Origin: Ahaetulla prasina
Lineage: Eukaryota > Chordata > Lepidosauria > Squamata > Colubridae
Length of the DNA: 64,000 nt
Reading direction: 5' to 3'
NCBI RefSeq assembly: GCF_028640845.1
Contig: NC_080541.1
Location: 173,509,002-173,573,001, forward strand
Shown: positions 46,421 through 58,735 of the stretch, in pieces
How the letters are laid out: each line of letters starts with the position of its first letter
Position numbering within the stretch: the first letter of the stretch is position 1
Made by a program: the position numbers and the translations under genes
The notes under the pieces: model-generated
Told to the model about the DNA's origin: nothing
What the model saw: only the letters and a program-made list of their open reading frames with translations
Databases searched by the model: none

Positions 46421-47626
46421 CATCATCAATCACAACAGCTGAAACTTATGATAATGTCAGTGAATCATGTAAAAAAATTCAGCCACTGCTGGTGCAACTC
46501 CATATAGATAGCATGTTTCATATGCAGAAGTCCCAAGTTCAAACCCTTAAAATCTCCAGGTATGGCCTAGAAAGACCATAATCTGAAAATGTTAGTAGCT
46601 ACTGACAATAAGTGTCAACAGTATTACGCTCATATAACATAACTTCCTGTGTCTCTCAGTCTCCAAAGGAAATGGCATTTAGCTGATGTTTTATGCATTT
46701 GCTTATAGATAAAGGATGGGATGGAGGATAAAGAGAAATCTGTTTAACCTTATAAGGGATGAAGATTTATTAAATTACTTTATACTTCTTGTGGTGAAAG
46801 TTGGAAGTCACTTCTCTGTATATTTCTTTTGTTTTGTTATATTCTTTTTTCTTCTTTCTTTCTATTATTTTCTTTCTCTAAGTACCATATATTAGTTTTT
46901 ACGATTATAATTAAAATTCTTAATAAAACCTATATCCCCAAGGGGATGGCATTTTTTCTGATTATTTAGAAAGCAGAGTGCCTTTGGTCTCTGAATAACT
47001 GGTCAATGGGCAAACTCCAAAAAGGGAATGTATCTGGATGAAAATTAAATTCCAGTTTAATTTGATTTAATTCAATAGGGTTAAATAACTCCTCCTTCTG
47101 ACATATTAAAAATAATGAATTAGTTATTCATTTTAGAAGGGAGCTGGAGCTTGGGCTTTCCCATAGTTCTGGGACCTCAAGTTAAGCATTCCTGGATTGT
47201 AGTTCATAATGCAACAAGTAAAATTAACTCTTCTGGCTCACAGCGCAAAGCTGGAAGGAAATCTTTGGATTTAGTCAAATGTTTGCTTATTCAGAATTAA
47301 AGCAATATTAGTTGGTTTTGGGATACAAAGCATCCTCATGTCAAACACTAGTGAATATCAATGTCAAACTAGTGTTTGAAATGGGTGGGATGCCCTTCTA
47401 CCTATTTTGGTGGGACCACCATTTTCTTCAGTTATTGTCAAACTATTTCAGATGTGAGGACTATAGATCCAGACCAAATCTATTATTAAGCAGGGAGAGG
47501 ACAGGACTTATAAAAATCGCTTCGTTTCAAAAGCTCCAACAAGCTTAATGCACAAGAGAGCTTCTACTGAGCTGCAATCTTGTTGCAACCATAAACTAGC
47601 TATTCAGACAGTAAGCTATCTACACC

Positions 47627-47710
47627 AGGGGTGTCAACTCGCAGCATCATGACGGTGTCACATGACATATTGCGACTTTTGCCCCCCTTTGCTAAACCAA
47701 AGGCAGCCTG
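47627..47710. mobile_element. 84-bp hAT-type MITE, internally deleted, perfect target duplication
   Basis: The left end caggggtgtcaactcgcag and the right end cagcctg belong to the 13615 family. The exact 8-mers atctacac at 47619-47626 and 47711-47718 are its target duplication. Confidence 0.85.
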
Positions 47711-48783
47711 ATCTACACCCTTGTGATGCCTGTCTGCTATGTCTCCATGTCCAGGTTTGGGAAGGCTAAAAAACAAAATGGCCTCTACAGAGGCTAAACT
47801 AAAAGATGATGGATGTATTACAAGCTAAATTGAATCTGGCCTAATCTGAAGCAAAGTGATCCCATGTGCTTTCTCTTCTCTGCCTCCATCATCACCATCA
47901 AGTCCACTTTGACCACTGAACATTATTTTCAAGGTGAGAAGGGGGAGAAAAGGAAGAGGCAAGAAAAACAATGAGAGGGAATTCTAGAGAGAATGCAAAG
48001 CATGCCGTTAATCACTCAAAACCTAATTGCACGTTCAGTGCAAGCTTTCCTCCCAAAAGATCATTTACAGAGGATATCTCCAAGAGGGCTAATCTGGTAA
48101 AATGCACACAAGAACAGGGATCTTGGTTGATGTCTTATATTTTTTTAGCACTATTTCCTTATCATGGGAAGATAGAAATTCTAAACAATTCCAGGTTATT
48201 TTTTCCTAATAAATATCAGCATTTAATTTAGTTGTGTAATTTATCAGTACCAGAACATATACTTATCAAAATATATATTTATCCAGGAAATATTCTACCA
48301 ATATTATTACGAGCAATGGGGCTTCCATTGGTCTGAGCCTTTTTGGAACAAATCCCCACAGATTATTCCTTGTAGGCACTGGTGAAACAACTTCATTTCA
48401 CCCAGAGAAAATGGGTCTTCATAAGTCTAGGATATAGTTTCAATGGAGAAAATTACCTGTCAACAAGATGATAAACCTGCACTGTCCATTGCTGGGTGGA
48501 ACCTATTTGTTTTATATGCTAAGAAAAACTCTGAAGCAGCGGGTGGTTCTTTCAATAAATTCTCTTGATCCCAGCTGAAGTGACAATGAGATCTGTTATC
48601 CATTATGACTTTTAAGGCAGTTGGTGAGCTCTTTGTATACTGTACTTCTGGATGTGCTTAGAATGCTGTATCTATGTGTCCAATGAATCATAAGAATTGT
48701 CAGCCTGACTCCTAGCAGGTCAAACTACTCTAAGAGAACCTCAGGTTTTCGCTGTGTTAATGTGTGTCATCCTGACATGCAAG

Positions 48784-49190
48784 TATTTATTTTTATTTAT
48801 TTATTTGTCAATCATATATAAGATAACAGGTAAAAGTATAAACACAATTTGGATACATGAAAACAGTAAGTAAAAAGGAATATTAGGACTGCAACGGTAT
48901 GCAGACCTCTTAGGAATGGGGTGAAGTCAACAGTAGACAGTTTAAGCTTAAAGTTTTGGGGGTTTGGGGAAGAAACTAGAGAGTCAGGTAGTGCATTCCA
49001 GGCATTGACCACTCTGTTACTGAAGTCATATTTTCTGCAATCGAGTTTGGAGCAGTTTACCTTGAGTTTGTACATATTATTTGTGGTTGAAGCTGAAGTA
49101 GTCATTGACAGGTAGGACATTGTGGTAGATAATTTTATGTACTATGTTTAGGTCAGACTGAAGTCGGCGTAGTTCTAAATTGTCTAAAAA
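48784..49190 (-). mobile_element. CR1/L2-clade LINE 3' end
   Basis: The minus frame 49120-48812 reads KLKVNCSKLDCRKYDFSNRV, then VNAWNALPDSLVSSPNPQNF and KLKLSTVDFTPFLRGL, the same family as 9784-11090. The 3' tail is an AAAT-type run at 48784-48808. Confidence 0.85.
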
Positions 49191-49829
49191 TAAGAAAAAG
49201 AAAAAAGTTGTTGAATGCATTCAAGGCAACTACTTGGAAGTGAACATTAGGAAGAGCATAAGATTCCCAACCAGGTTTTACCCTGATCATTTAGAATATG
49301 AAGATCTTATTGAAGCAAAAAAAAAAAAAAAGGATTAGAGTTTGCAAAGGAGTATTAAGCACCATCATAATTTCTTCTATAAATCCCCTATCCATCTTCT
49401 CAGTTCCATTAAGTTGTAAACCTAAATGTAAATACAGAGGTTTTAAGAACCAATGTCTAGTGTAACCCTTGGAGGCTTGGCCCTTTCTGTGTGGTGCCAT
49501 TGATATACCTGTTTCATTTGCATAATTAAAATTAATGATAGGGATCCACATTAGTAAAGACATACATATGATCATTTTGAAAAACAATTGTGTAGGAGTC
49601 AATAAAATGAGGGAAAGTATCCTATATTGGAAAGGAAAATAGAAAAGCCTTCTGCTATTCATCATTTTTGGTGGCTATTACTCAAAACCATAGTAATAGT
49701 GAGGTCTTGCACTACAAATCAGGAAAAATCTTGTGATGCTTTTGAATTGTTCCTTGTTTTAAAGTGTTTTAACAATTGTAAACCACTTAGAGTCTTTAGG
49801 GGTCATATATGTATTATTATTATTATGAT

Positions 49830-50435
49830 TTGTCACAACCTCAGCCAGATGTGTAGACTGAATTTTGTGTTTTTGTCCACCTATCAAATCCTTCTCAAGG
49901 ATCTGGGATAACAGATGTTGTTATTTAATAATATTAAAGGTATCATTGCAGGATGTTAGATGTTACTGCTAAAGCTGCATTTGAACTTGGTGATTTTGTC
50001 AATGCTGATGGTGTTCAAGTGATCCTCCAGATGTTTGTTGTTATATATACAATAATCTGAAGTCACAGATGCCGGTTCTTTAGCTGGAGTTGGTCTTCAT
50101 ACACATTCCCAAGAACCTAGGATGTCATTATGTATCAGCATAGTAAATGTGCAGATCCAAACATTCTTTTGTAATTGACAGATACAAATGTTGTCAGTGA
50201 TCAGATTTTCTAAAGTGCCTCGAATATTTTTTTGTTATGGTATTCAGTGTTCTGATAACTCCTGGGACTGCCATGCCAGTTTATGCCATAATCTTTCAAC
50301 TTTGATTTTCAGAACTTGCTACTTTGTGATCTTCTTCTGTTCTTTGTCTTCTATTCTACCATCCTCTGATATTTCCACATCAATTATCCACACTTTTCTC
50401 TTTTCAACCCCAGTTAAATCAGGTGGCATATACAT
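49830..50435 (-). mobile_element. Dong/R4-type LINE C-terminal fragment (tentative), copy 1
   Basis: On the minus strand about 50430-50290 reads VEKRKVWIIDVEISEDGRIE followed by a KEQKKITK block. This matches the C-terminal pattern (K-VWIID-A-PGD---EKE-EKI-KY-DL) seen again just downstream. Several stops break it. Clade assignment is from memory of the pattern and needs a search. Confidence 0.5.
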
Positions 50436-50439
50436 GTAA

Positions 50440-50890
50440 TAAAGTGTGATGATGATGATTGGTTGCCATATATTAAGACTAAATTTGCATTTTTATCACC
50501 TAGCAGGTTCTTCCCAAGAACTCTGGGATAGGCAGATTTTGTTGTTTTTGTTGACAATACAGGCCTTGTCATAGGATCTGAGTAGTTCCAAATGAAGCTG
50601 CCTTTTGCAATTAATCGATGGTGATTTTTGTCAATGTTGAGAGTGTTCAAGCGGTGTCCAGTTGTTTTGGGATTACACCCAAGTCACTATTACTGTTGGC
50701 ACTATGTTTTTTGCCACAGTTCTTGTGCTTCTATTTGCAGGTCTTTGTATGTTGTGATTTTCTCTATTTCTTTCTCTTCAATGCTGCTGTCTCCAGGCAT
50801 TACAATGTCCACTATCCAGATATATTATTGTTGATATCTTGCTCTGATCCTAAGTTATTGTATAAACAAACCAATCTTGAACTCACTGCC
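50440..50890 (-). mobile_element. Dong/R4-type LINE C-terminal fragment (tentative), copy 2
   Basis: On the minus strand about 50825-50690 reads IWIVDIVMPGDSSIEEKEIE followed by KITTYKDLQIEAQELW. After a stop comes a VVPTVIV-like stretch and NTLNIDKNHHRLIAKGSF (from 50650). It is a second, differently diverged copy in the same orientation as 49830-50435, joined at a gatgatgatgatt run. Confidence 0.5.
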
Positions 50891-51763
50891 TAAGATGCCT
50901 TTTTAATTTTATGACAGAGTCAGAGCAAAAAGGAAGCGTTTCTGCACTTCATCAAGCATATAACTTCCCCTCACTGAAGGACACTTTCATAAAACGAAAT
51001 CTAAACCTTCCAATTGATGTGTCCCTAGCAGTCAAATACAGAAGTGCTGTTATCTCTACCCCATAGACACTTTTGCCCTTCTTTGTCCAGCCAGCTTTTC
51101 CACCAATGCAGCAGTTACAAGCAATCAGATGATTGAAAGCTGCATTCCAAGCCAGCCAGCAGAATAAGCAGGCTTTCCATCCGGATTCTCCAAACAGAAC
51201 CCTCATGGTGATAAATGAAGTGAGGAGGAAAATAAATGAATATAACCTACCACTGTGTATGGATCCATCATCTTGGAAAGAGCTTCTGACACAGCAAAAG
51301 AAAGAGGAATGGTGTGCAATGCCGTGGAGAAGCTTTCTGTGTAAAAAGCTTGGGTAAGATATGTGGTAAAGAAGAAGGTTACTTTTATCACATAAAAAAC
51401 ATGTCAGCTGAGTGAAAAGGATACCCTCGGGGAAGGTGATATTTTTCCAAACTGCTCTGGATTAGATTTTCAGATTCAGCCCTTCTAACCAGGGCATTAT
51501 TTGAAGGAGAGTTTAAGCTTCAAACCATTATAGTAATTTGATTTGCAAATGTGCCAATGCCCAGCCTGTCATCTTAAGTACAGTTTGTTATCATCCATCC
51601 AAAGTGACACTTTGCATCTAAAAAGTTGGGCCATCCATACAGACATGTTCTGTTGACTCACTATGAACATTGTTGTGAACTTATTTAACTGTTCAATATA
51701 TATAGATCCATATATGTGTCTTTTTTCTTTCTTTTTTCTCTCTAGTCTAATTTTTAACTTTTG

Positions 51764-51830
51764 AGGTTTTCTGGTAGTCACCCATCCCACTAATCAGGGT
51801 TTGAACTGGCTTAGCTTTTTAGATATGAGC
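51764..51830 (-). pseudogene. 5S-rRNA-like remnant (5S pseudogene or 5S-derived SINE)
   Basis: On the minus strand: atatctaaaaagctaagcc, an accctgattagt block, and gggatgggtgactaccagaa. These line up with the 3' half of vertebrate 5S rRNA, including its internal promoter blocks (gatctcggaagctaagc and ggttagtacttggatgggag), with a 2-base gap before ggatggg. The 5' half is not clear. A SINE3-class head would look like this too. Confidence 0.6.
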
Positions 51831-51869
51831 CAAGATTAGCCAGGCACTACCACCTGTTGTGATTCATTT

Positions 51870-53690
51870 TGTTAAACAATTGTTTACATTTATGGGTATT
51901 TTAAAAATAATTTTGTCATGCTTTATAAACATCAAGAGCTAAGTGTTATTTTGATGTGCCAAAAATGGTCAGTAAGGTCCAGAGGTGGGGACACAGTTCT
52001 TCAGAGTCTTGCAAGGAAATGTATGTTTCAGGTTCATCATTACATATAATTGCAAATATAACATTCCTGATTCTTTGATGGTTCTTCTTACAGATTCCTG
52101 GATGTTGACTTTAGCTGCATCTTCCATACCAAGAAGAACCACCAGGAACAGATCAGGCAATCATCAAGATTCAATACTGACTCAAAGGCACAAAAACCAA
52201 AGAATAGTTTGTATTACTTTCCATCTTCTTTTTTAAAAAAGTTCTAATAAAAAAATTATATAAATGTTTTTAAAATCCCCTCTATTTTAACACCAGGCAA
52301 GGGCAGCTTCAAGGTATGTAACATCTGCCACTCAGCTGGAAGTGATGTATCAATGTGAAACAGAGGCAATAGAAACAGGATAGAAGATTAGAAATGGGTA
52401 TGGCCAATTTCATACCGCTGTCGTAAGATTTTCTGCCAGTTCATGGATGAGAGGAGAGCTCTTCGGCCCAGCAGTGTGGAAAAGCCCTTAATGCTGAACT
52501 GCAGAGCTTGCTAAGTTGAGACCATCCATGCAAGCAAAACAACTTTTTTGTGTTAAAGCATCTGCATCCTCCAGAAAACTTGGCACATCTAGGTTTTCTT
52601 TTCTTGTCGACACAGCCACCATTCTTTGTTTCATTGACCTGGCAGTTCAGTCAGAACTGAGCGTAAAAGAGTGCAGAGGTGTGTAGTTGCCAACGTCAGG
52701 ATGGCAGCGTTGACAATGTAATCTAAACTCTGCCTAGGTTTTTTTTATGCATCCCGTAAAAAAACAGGCAGAGCTTCAATTGCACAATAATCTCCGCATA
52801 CTCATATATGTGTACATGCAGACAACTGAAATAGCCATAGGGACATTTCTGCTGCAGATAAGCCAAGCATGAGTTGACCTTAGTCTATTCAGCAGTTCAG
52901 ATGACACAGCTGACCTGAAAGTCATTAGCTTAACCTGAAATTGCCTTGGAATTATTTGAGGTTACATCTAGCTTCCTTGGGCTTAATTGGCTGCTTAATT
53001 GATTCAGTTTTTTATAGTTACACATCATGCTTAAGTGTGCTGTATGAACCGGACCAATAAGATTTAATCCAGAATATTGAATTTATTTTTAATTATTCTA
53101 TAACCTTTTCACCAATATTTCTGTGGCAATTCTTTTTAAAGTAGCGCACTGTAAAAATAAGCAAAAGCAAACTTCATAATCTAGCGACAAAGAGTAGAAA
53201 CGTATAGTTATATATATAGTTGGAAAACTTTCCACAAAGAATAGAAAGGTAAGAGAACATCAAACATAAAAATGTTCTTTTGGTATGGACATCAGATGGA
53301 CTATCACATACATGGTCTATCTGATGTCCACATCAAGTCCCCTCCTGATGGTGTCTAATATCATCTCAATAGAAATAGAGTCTTCCTTCTAAACCGGATT
53401 TCCAAACTTCCAAACCAGAAAGATTCTGAACTTTGCCATTAGTCTGGGATACAGCTTGAACTCTACTATTTCTGTTCCTGGGATTTGAGAAATGAACAAA
53501 AATGTTTTGGATCTGGAAAATGCATTCAGATAGATACTATCAGACTCCATAAGAACAGGTCATGACGAAACTGGGCCAAGATTTCAGTCAATCTTGAAAC
53601 TCACTCGGTGAATTTACTGTGCATCAGTCACCTTTTCTCATCCAGTTTATCTAACAGGGTAGTTGTGAGATAAAATGAGATTAGGCCAAT
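51870..53690. other. No recognised gene
   Basis: Unique-looking sequence with no supported coding frame or named repeat. Confidence 0.4.
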
Positions 53691-53702
53691 TTATGCCATT
53701 TT

Positions 53703-53818
53703 TTTTTAGAATAGAATAGAATTTTATTGGCCAAGTGTGATTGGACACACAAGGAATTTGTCTTGGTGCATATGCTCTCAGTGTACATAAAAGAAAAGAT
53801 ACGTTCATCAAGGTATGA
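53703..53818 (-). mobile_element. CR1-type (Snake1-like) LINE 3' end with 12-bp target duplication
   Basis: The minus strand runs from taccttgatgaacgtatctt to ttggccaataaaattctatt and only about two pentamers. The flanks ttatgccatttt at 53691-53702 and 53819-53830 are identical, giving exact boundaries. This is a very short, 5'-truncated, young-looking insertion of the family at 13775. Confidence 0.9.
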
Positions 53819-54913
53819 TTATGCCATTTTATAGTTAATAAGTAGATATGAGATGTGCAGGAGAGGCTCAATCTCTGTCTCTCTTTAATAATACAGATTT
53901 ATTTAATAATAAAATTTAATAAATAATAATTGTGATGCTTCAAACCCAGACAATCTTTCATTGTCTATCGTATTGGGTCCCTATTCCTATTCGACAGATG
54001 GCCATGATGCAAAACAGGCAGGCTGGAAAAAAGATACCTTTTAAAGACCTTCAAAATTTCTTTAAAAATGTGAGAACCGTTAAAATAAACATTTTAAATG
54101 AGTTCTCCATCTTAAATGCAAGACCATGTTATCACATTCTAGCAAAGAAGTATTGGGAAAAAAATCAGGGATAGTAATTTGACGTTTTAGTCTCTTTCTG
54201 CCTTCAAAAACGTTACAGTTATTTTAGCAACGCTTTTGTGCACTTCATCAATGCACATTAAATTTTATTTAATTTTATTGTAGTATTACTAGTGTAGCAT
54301 CATCTAAGACTCCGTTGGATATAAGTAGTTGGATTTCACATGGTTTATTTTTATTGGTCTTCTTCTGGCAGAAAAACTCTTTAATTGCTTGACCTGAAGG
54401 TGTCTCTATTAGAATCCCACTGCTCTACAGTAAATCAAATACTAAAAGATCAGTAAACAAATTTCTTTTAATCTCAACAGAATTCTGCAACACTTCAATG
54501 CGCCATCATAAAGACAGACAATATTCTATGAAACTTCTGCGTTATGAGGTTATTGCTGTGAGAGTTGCCCAATTTTTTATATGCCCAGTTGATCCCAACA
54601 AGTTATTTATGGGGGTAAATAGTGGAGGGAGCTTGTCTTGATTTCTGAAAATAGAAATCTGCTATTATCAATTGACAAGCTACAAATATTCTCTGCAGAG
54701 GTAGCAATGGTTTTATGGGGAGAAAAATCTTGTTATTCTATTTCTAATTTCCGAACCTTAAATATAATTGCAAAAGCTTAGGATGTCTTTGAGGGATTTG
54801 AAGCTGGAATGTAAGCAGAAGTTACTGGAAGGAATAGATTTAAACAGACCAGGAAAGAAAAGAAAAAAGAGGGGGGGGGGTAAATATTCATGACTAGAAT
54901 TTTCCTAAAAGGT

Positions 54914-55406
54914 TATAATGGATTGTACAGGGATTGAGACTAAATTGATTCTGAATTTAATAACAGCAACAAGACTGGATTGGACAATACTGGAAGAAAG
55001 AAGAGGTACCTACAATAGAAGAATGGATATTGAAAGTCATTAATTTGGCTGAGATGGCTAAAATCTCAGCTTTTTTAAAAGACAATATGCAGGAAAGATA
55101 TTTAATTGAATGGAAAAAATGGATTGATTATCTACAAAATAGATATCAGATTAAGAAATATCAGACTGCCTTTGAATAATTAGGAAGTATTATTTTATGT
55201 AATGGGGAGGGGGTTGGGAGATGAAAAGATTTGGATGAGGTTAATTGGATTAGAAGGGAAAAATTTTACTCTATGTTTGATTTATGTATAACAATACCTT
55301 GTGATTGACCCGGGAAGCCGGGGAGGAGGGGAAGGGGGTTTTCTGGGAGGGAGGGGGGAAAAAGGGGGGGGAAATGTTTTTGTTTTTTTAAAACTTTTTC
55401 AATAAA
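54914..55406 (+). mobile_element. L1 LINE 3' end with perfect 19-bp target duplication
   Basis: The coding end reads YWKKEEVPTIEEWILKVINL then AEMAKISAFLKDNMQERYLI, ending FE-stop near 55178, the C-terminus of vertebrate L1 ORF2p. A 3' untranslated region follows with a G-rich block (55311-55374) and aataaa at 55401. The duplication tagaattttcctaaaaggt flanks it (54895-54913, 55407-55425). It is 5'-truncated to 493 bp with hardly any poly(A) left. Confidence 0.92.
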
Positions 55407-55584
55407 TAGAATTTTCCTAAAAGGTAATTGATTCATAAAGCAAGAAATTGAAATGAACTCTTTCAGTAAAAACCTCCTTTCTGAATAGAAAACTCATAAT
55501 GGACTAATATCTTTGCAGTTCTGATCAGCTTAAGTAGGTATATTATCAGGTGATAAGATTTTGTAGCATCACTCAAGTAAATGT

Positions 55585-55721
55585 CTATGGAGCTTCTCAG
55601 TCATCCAGGTCATGGCTGTCCCAAAGATGCTCTGACTGGATGGTGGGGAATGGCAGGATTTATTCTATTCCCCACCATCCAGTCAGAGCTGAAGAAGCTT
55701 CTTGGATGAGAAGCAAAACGT
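55585..55721. repeat. Inverted repeat with hammerhead-like box (common vertebrate repeat)
   Basis: The arms ctctgactggatggtgggga and its complement (around 55630 and 55665) fold back. They are followed by cttcttggatgagaagcaaa and acgtcttcaaagaaaaacca, a phrase found widely in fish and reptile repeats and probably a Penelope-like terminus. The gatgag ... gaaac box is damaged here (gcaaaac). Confidence 0.5.
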
Positions 55722-55971
55722 CTTCAAAGAAAAACCAGAAAGTCCAGATGCCTCTTGAAAAATCACCTTTGGGACACCGCTCAAGTAATCTCTGAATTCT
55801 ATCTTCATTATTAGAAACCCCATTCACTTCTCCCTATTTCTCTCCTTTAATGCCTCCCTTGCTTTATACTGCACAAATACCCTATTTCTATGGTTGTTTA
55901 CAACCACAGATTATACAATCTCAAAAAATGGCTGTCCTGTCATATGATGATTAATTTTCCTACATGGTATA

Positions 55972-56400
55972 CAGGTAGTCCTTAATTTAGTGATGGCTTG
56001 AAGTTACAATGGCACTGGAAAAAGTGGATTTATGGCCATTTTTCAGACTTACGACCACTCATGAAAAATAGACTTACGACCATTTTTCACACTTACGACC
56101 ATTGCAGCATCCCCATAGTCATGTGATCAAAATTCAGATGCTTAGCAACCGACTCATATTTATTGCAGTTGCAGTGTCCTAGGGTCATATGATACGTTTT
56201 TATGACCTTCTGATCAGCAAAGTCAATGGGGAAGCCAAACTCATTTAACAATTATGCTACTAATTAAACAACTGCAGTGATTCACCTAACAATTGCGGCA
56301 AGAAAGGTTGTAAAATGGGGCAAAATTCACTTAAGAACGGTCTTCCTTAGCAACAGAAATTTGTTGGGGTCCATTGTGGTCATAGGTTGAGGACTATTTC
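55972..56400. mobile_element. TA-flanked mariner-like MITE in unit 1
   Basis: The left end caggtagtccttaattta and right end taggttgaggactatttc, with TA on both sides. The interior matches 21120-21513 in reverse. Confidence 0.8.
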
Positions 56401-56558
56401 TATTTGGAAATCATTGTTTAGTGGCAATCTTTATTAGTGGAATGATAAATTAGTTCCTGAAATAGAAACCGGATCAAACCATGATTTCTGCAAACAAGGG
56501 TGAAAAGTTTATTTGTGTGCAAGAAAAAAGCTGAAGTTCTCAAGTACTTTTGGTCAGT

Positions 56559-56755
56559 GGCCCCCAATGTTTTGGGCACCATCAGGGTCCGGTTCCGCGG
56601 ACAGAGGTTTTTCCGTGGACTGGAAGGGGCATAGTTTCATATGCTGCCTGCATTCCGCAGATGGTGCTTTGCGTGGCCGGTGTCTGGCATGCTGCAGACT
56701 GGGGCCGATCCACAGACTGGGCCTTAACTTGGGGCCCCCTGTGTTTGGTGATATT
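56559..56755. mobile_element. hAT-like element in unit 1
   Basis: Runs from cagtggcccccaatgttttg through ttttccgtggactggaaggg to ttggggccccctg. It is the same family as 1711-1962. Confidence 0.55.
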
Positions 56756-57968
56756 GGCTTTTTAAAAAAATATCCAATCATGATTTTTTTAATTTTAGAA
56801 CTCTCATGAGATCACACTGTCTCATGATGTCTCCTGAGTGATTTTTAATGTCGCATAGACATTTTGGGGACAGTTCATCTTTTTATTTTGAGGAGGGCTG
56901 CACAACTTGGAAAACCTGACCAACCTTTGCTGTGTTCTCAAAATATGGGCAAATGGGAACAGAATTATAATTTGTATGCATGCTATCATTGAACAACAAG
57001 ATCACATATTATTCTGTGCGTGTCCTTTCTCAGCTTTTGAAGCACTTTTGGCATACTCCATCTGTTATTCAGCATCAACAGGTAATGTTTAAATCTTACA
57101 AAAGTGCTAACAAAAATCCGTTGCAAAACAGGAAGAAAATACCTGCTAGTCTTTTACTAGGTTACCCATTGTATACATAATAAATAAACATTGTATGACT
57201 TTTCCTTTCTAAACAGTTAATTAAAGCCCAGCATGGATTTTCCCTAATGCTCAGGGAAGGTCTCTGTGTTCCAAGGTGCCCATCTGCTTCCCCAAAGAAT
57301 CCACATGGAAACAGAGGAGAGTCTAGAGAGATAAATAAAGAGATACATCCTGATTCAAAAGTAGCTTAAGGGGATGGAATAATCAGTGGGAGAAAATCCT
57401 GAGCAAAACGTCTGCAATGCTTATGCTAAAGGATCCCAGCAACGCATGAGCTGTGTTTTTAAAAAAATCTCTCATGGTTGCAGAAGGTGATCAGGGTTAG
57501 GTCAAAGGCCAAGAGAAGGGTCAGCTTCTTTTGAAAGTGAAAATTGCTCATAAGGTGCTTAACACCAGCTTTAGGAATATTAAAGAACAATCTGGGTTTT
57601 GTCAATTAATAAACTGTAGCAAACACTGTATCTCTTTAATAATCCTATGAATCTAGCCATTTCAGGTCTACACATTTGAAGTAATTGTTATAATGGGGGA
57701 ATAGATCTGATCCAGCAGCTTCAAAGAAAAACCAGAAAGTCCAGATGCCTCTTGAAAAATCACCTTTGGGACACCGCTCAAGTAATCTCTGAATTCTATC
57801 TTCATTATTAGAAACCCCATTCACTTCTCCCTATTTCTCTCCTTTAATGGCTCCCTTGCTTTATACTGCACAAATACCCTATTTCTATGGTTGTTTACAA
57901 CCACAGATTATACAATCTCAAAAAATGCCTGTCCTGTCATATGATGATTAATTTTCCTACATGGTATA

Positions 57969-58397
57969 CAGGTAGTCCTTAATTGAGTGATGGCTTGAAG
58001 TTACAATGGCACTGAAAAAAGTGGATTTATGGCCATTTTTCAGACTTATGACCACTCATGAAAAATAGACTTACGACCATTTTTCACACTTACGACCATT
58101 GCAGCATCCCCATAGTCATGTGATCAAAATTCAGATGCTTAGCAACCGACTCATATTTATGACAGTTGCAGTGTCCTAGGGTCACATGATACGTTTTTAT
58201 GACCTTCTGATCAGCAAAGTCAATGGGGAAGCCAAACTCATTTAACAATTATGCTACTAATTAAACAACTGCAGTGATTCACCTAACAATTGCGGCAAGA
58301 AAGGTTGTAAAATGGGGCAAAATTCACTTAAGAACGGTCTTCCTTAGCAACAGAAATTTGTTGGGGTCCATTGTGGTCATAGGTTGAGGACTATTTC
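57969..58397. mobile_element. TA-flanked mariner-like MITE in unit 2
   Basis: Duplicate of 55972-56400 with the same TA flanks and a few base changes. Confidence 0.8.
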
Positions 58398-58555
58398 TAT
58401 TTGGAAATCATTGTTTAGTGGCAATCTTTATTAGTGGAATGATAAATTAGTTCCTGAAATAGAAACCGGATCAAACCATGATTTCTGCAAACAAGGGTGA
58501 AAAGTTTATTTGTGTGCAAGAAAAAAGCTGAAGTTCTCAAGTACTTTTGGTCAGT

Positions 58556-58735
58556 GGCCCCCAACGTTTTGGGCACCATCAGGGTCCGGTTCCGTGGACA
58601 GAGATTTTTCCGTGGACTGGAAGGGGCACTGCCTGCATTCCGCAGATGGTGCTTTGCGTGGCCGGTGTCTGGCATGCTGCAGACTGGGGCCGATCCACAG
58701 ACTGGGCCTTAACTTGGGGCCCCCTGTGTTTGGTG
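58556..58735. mobile_element. hAT-like element in unit 2
   Basis: Duplicate of the unit 1 copy, lacking the short segment between aaggggca and ctgcctgcattc. Confidence 0.55.

Larger units (their letters stand above)
55722..57718. repeat. 2.0-kb tandem duplication, unit 1
   Basis: The unit starts at cttcaaagaaaaaccagaaa and repeats at 57719 with an offset of 1997 bp. It contains a mariner-like MITE, a hAT-like element and about 1 kb of otherwise unplaced sequence (56780-57700). No gene is seen inside. Confidence 0.95.

Noticed and set aside
55585..55721. Functional hammerhead in the inverted repeat
   Set aside because: The conserved gaaac is changed to caaaac and stem II would be one base pair, so cleavage is unlikely.
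56513..56809. Overlapping frames repeated at 58510-58794, suggesting a duplicated gene
   Set aside because: The frames cover the hAT-like element in each unit of the 2-kb duplication and differ by an indel; no protein family fits.
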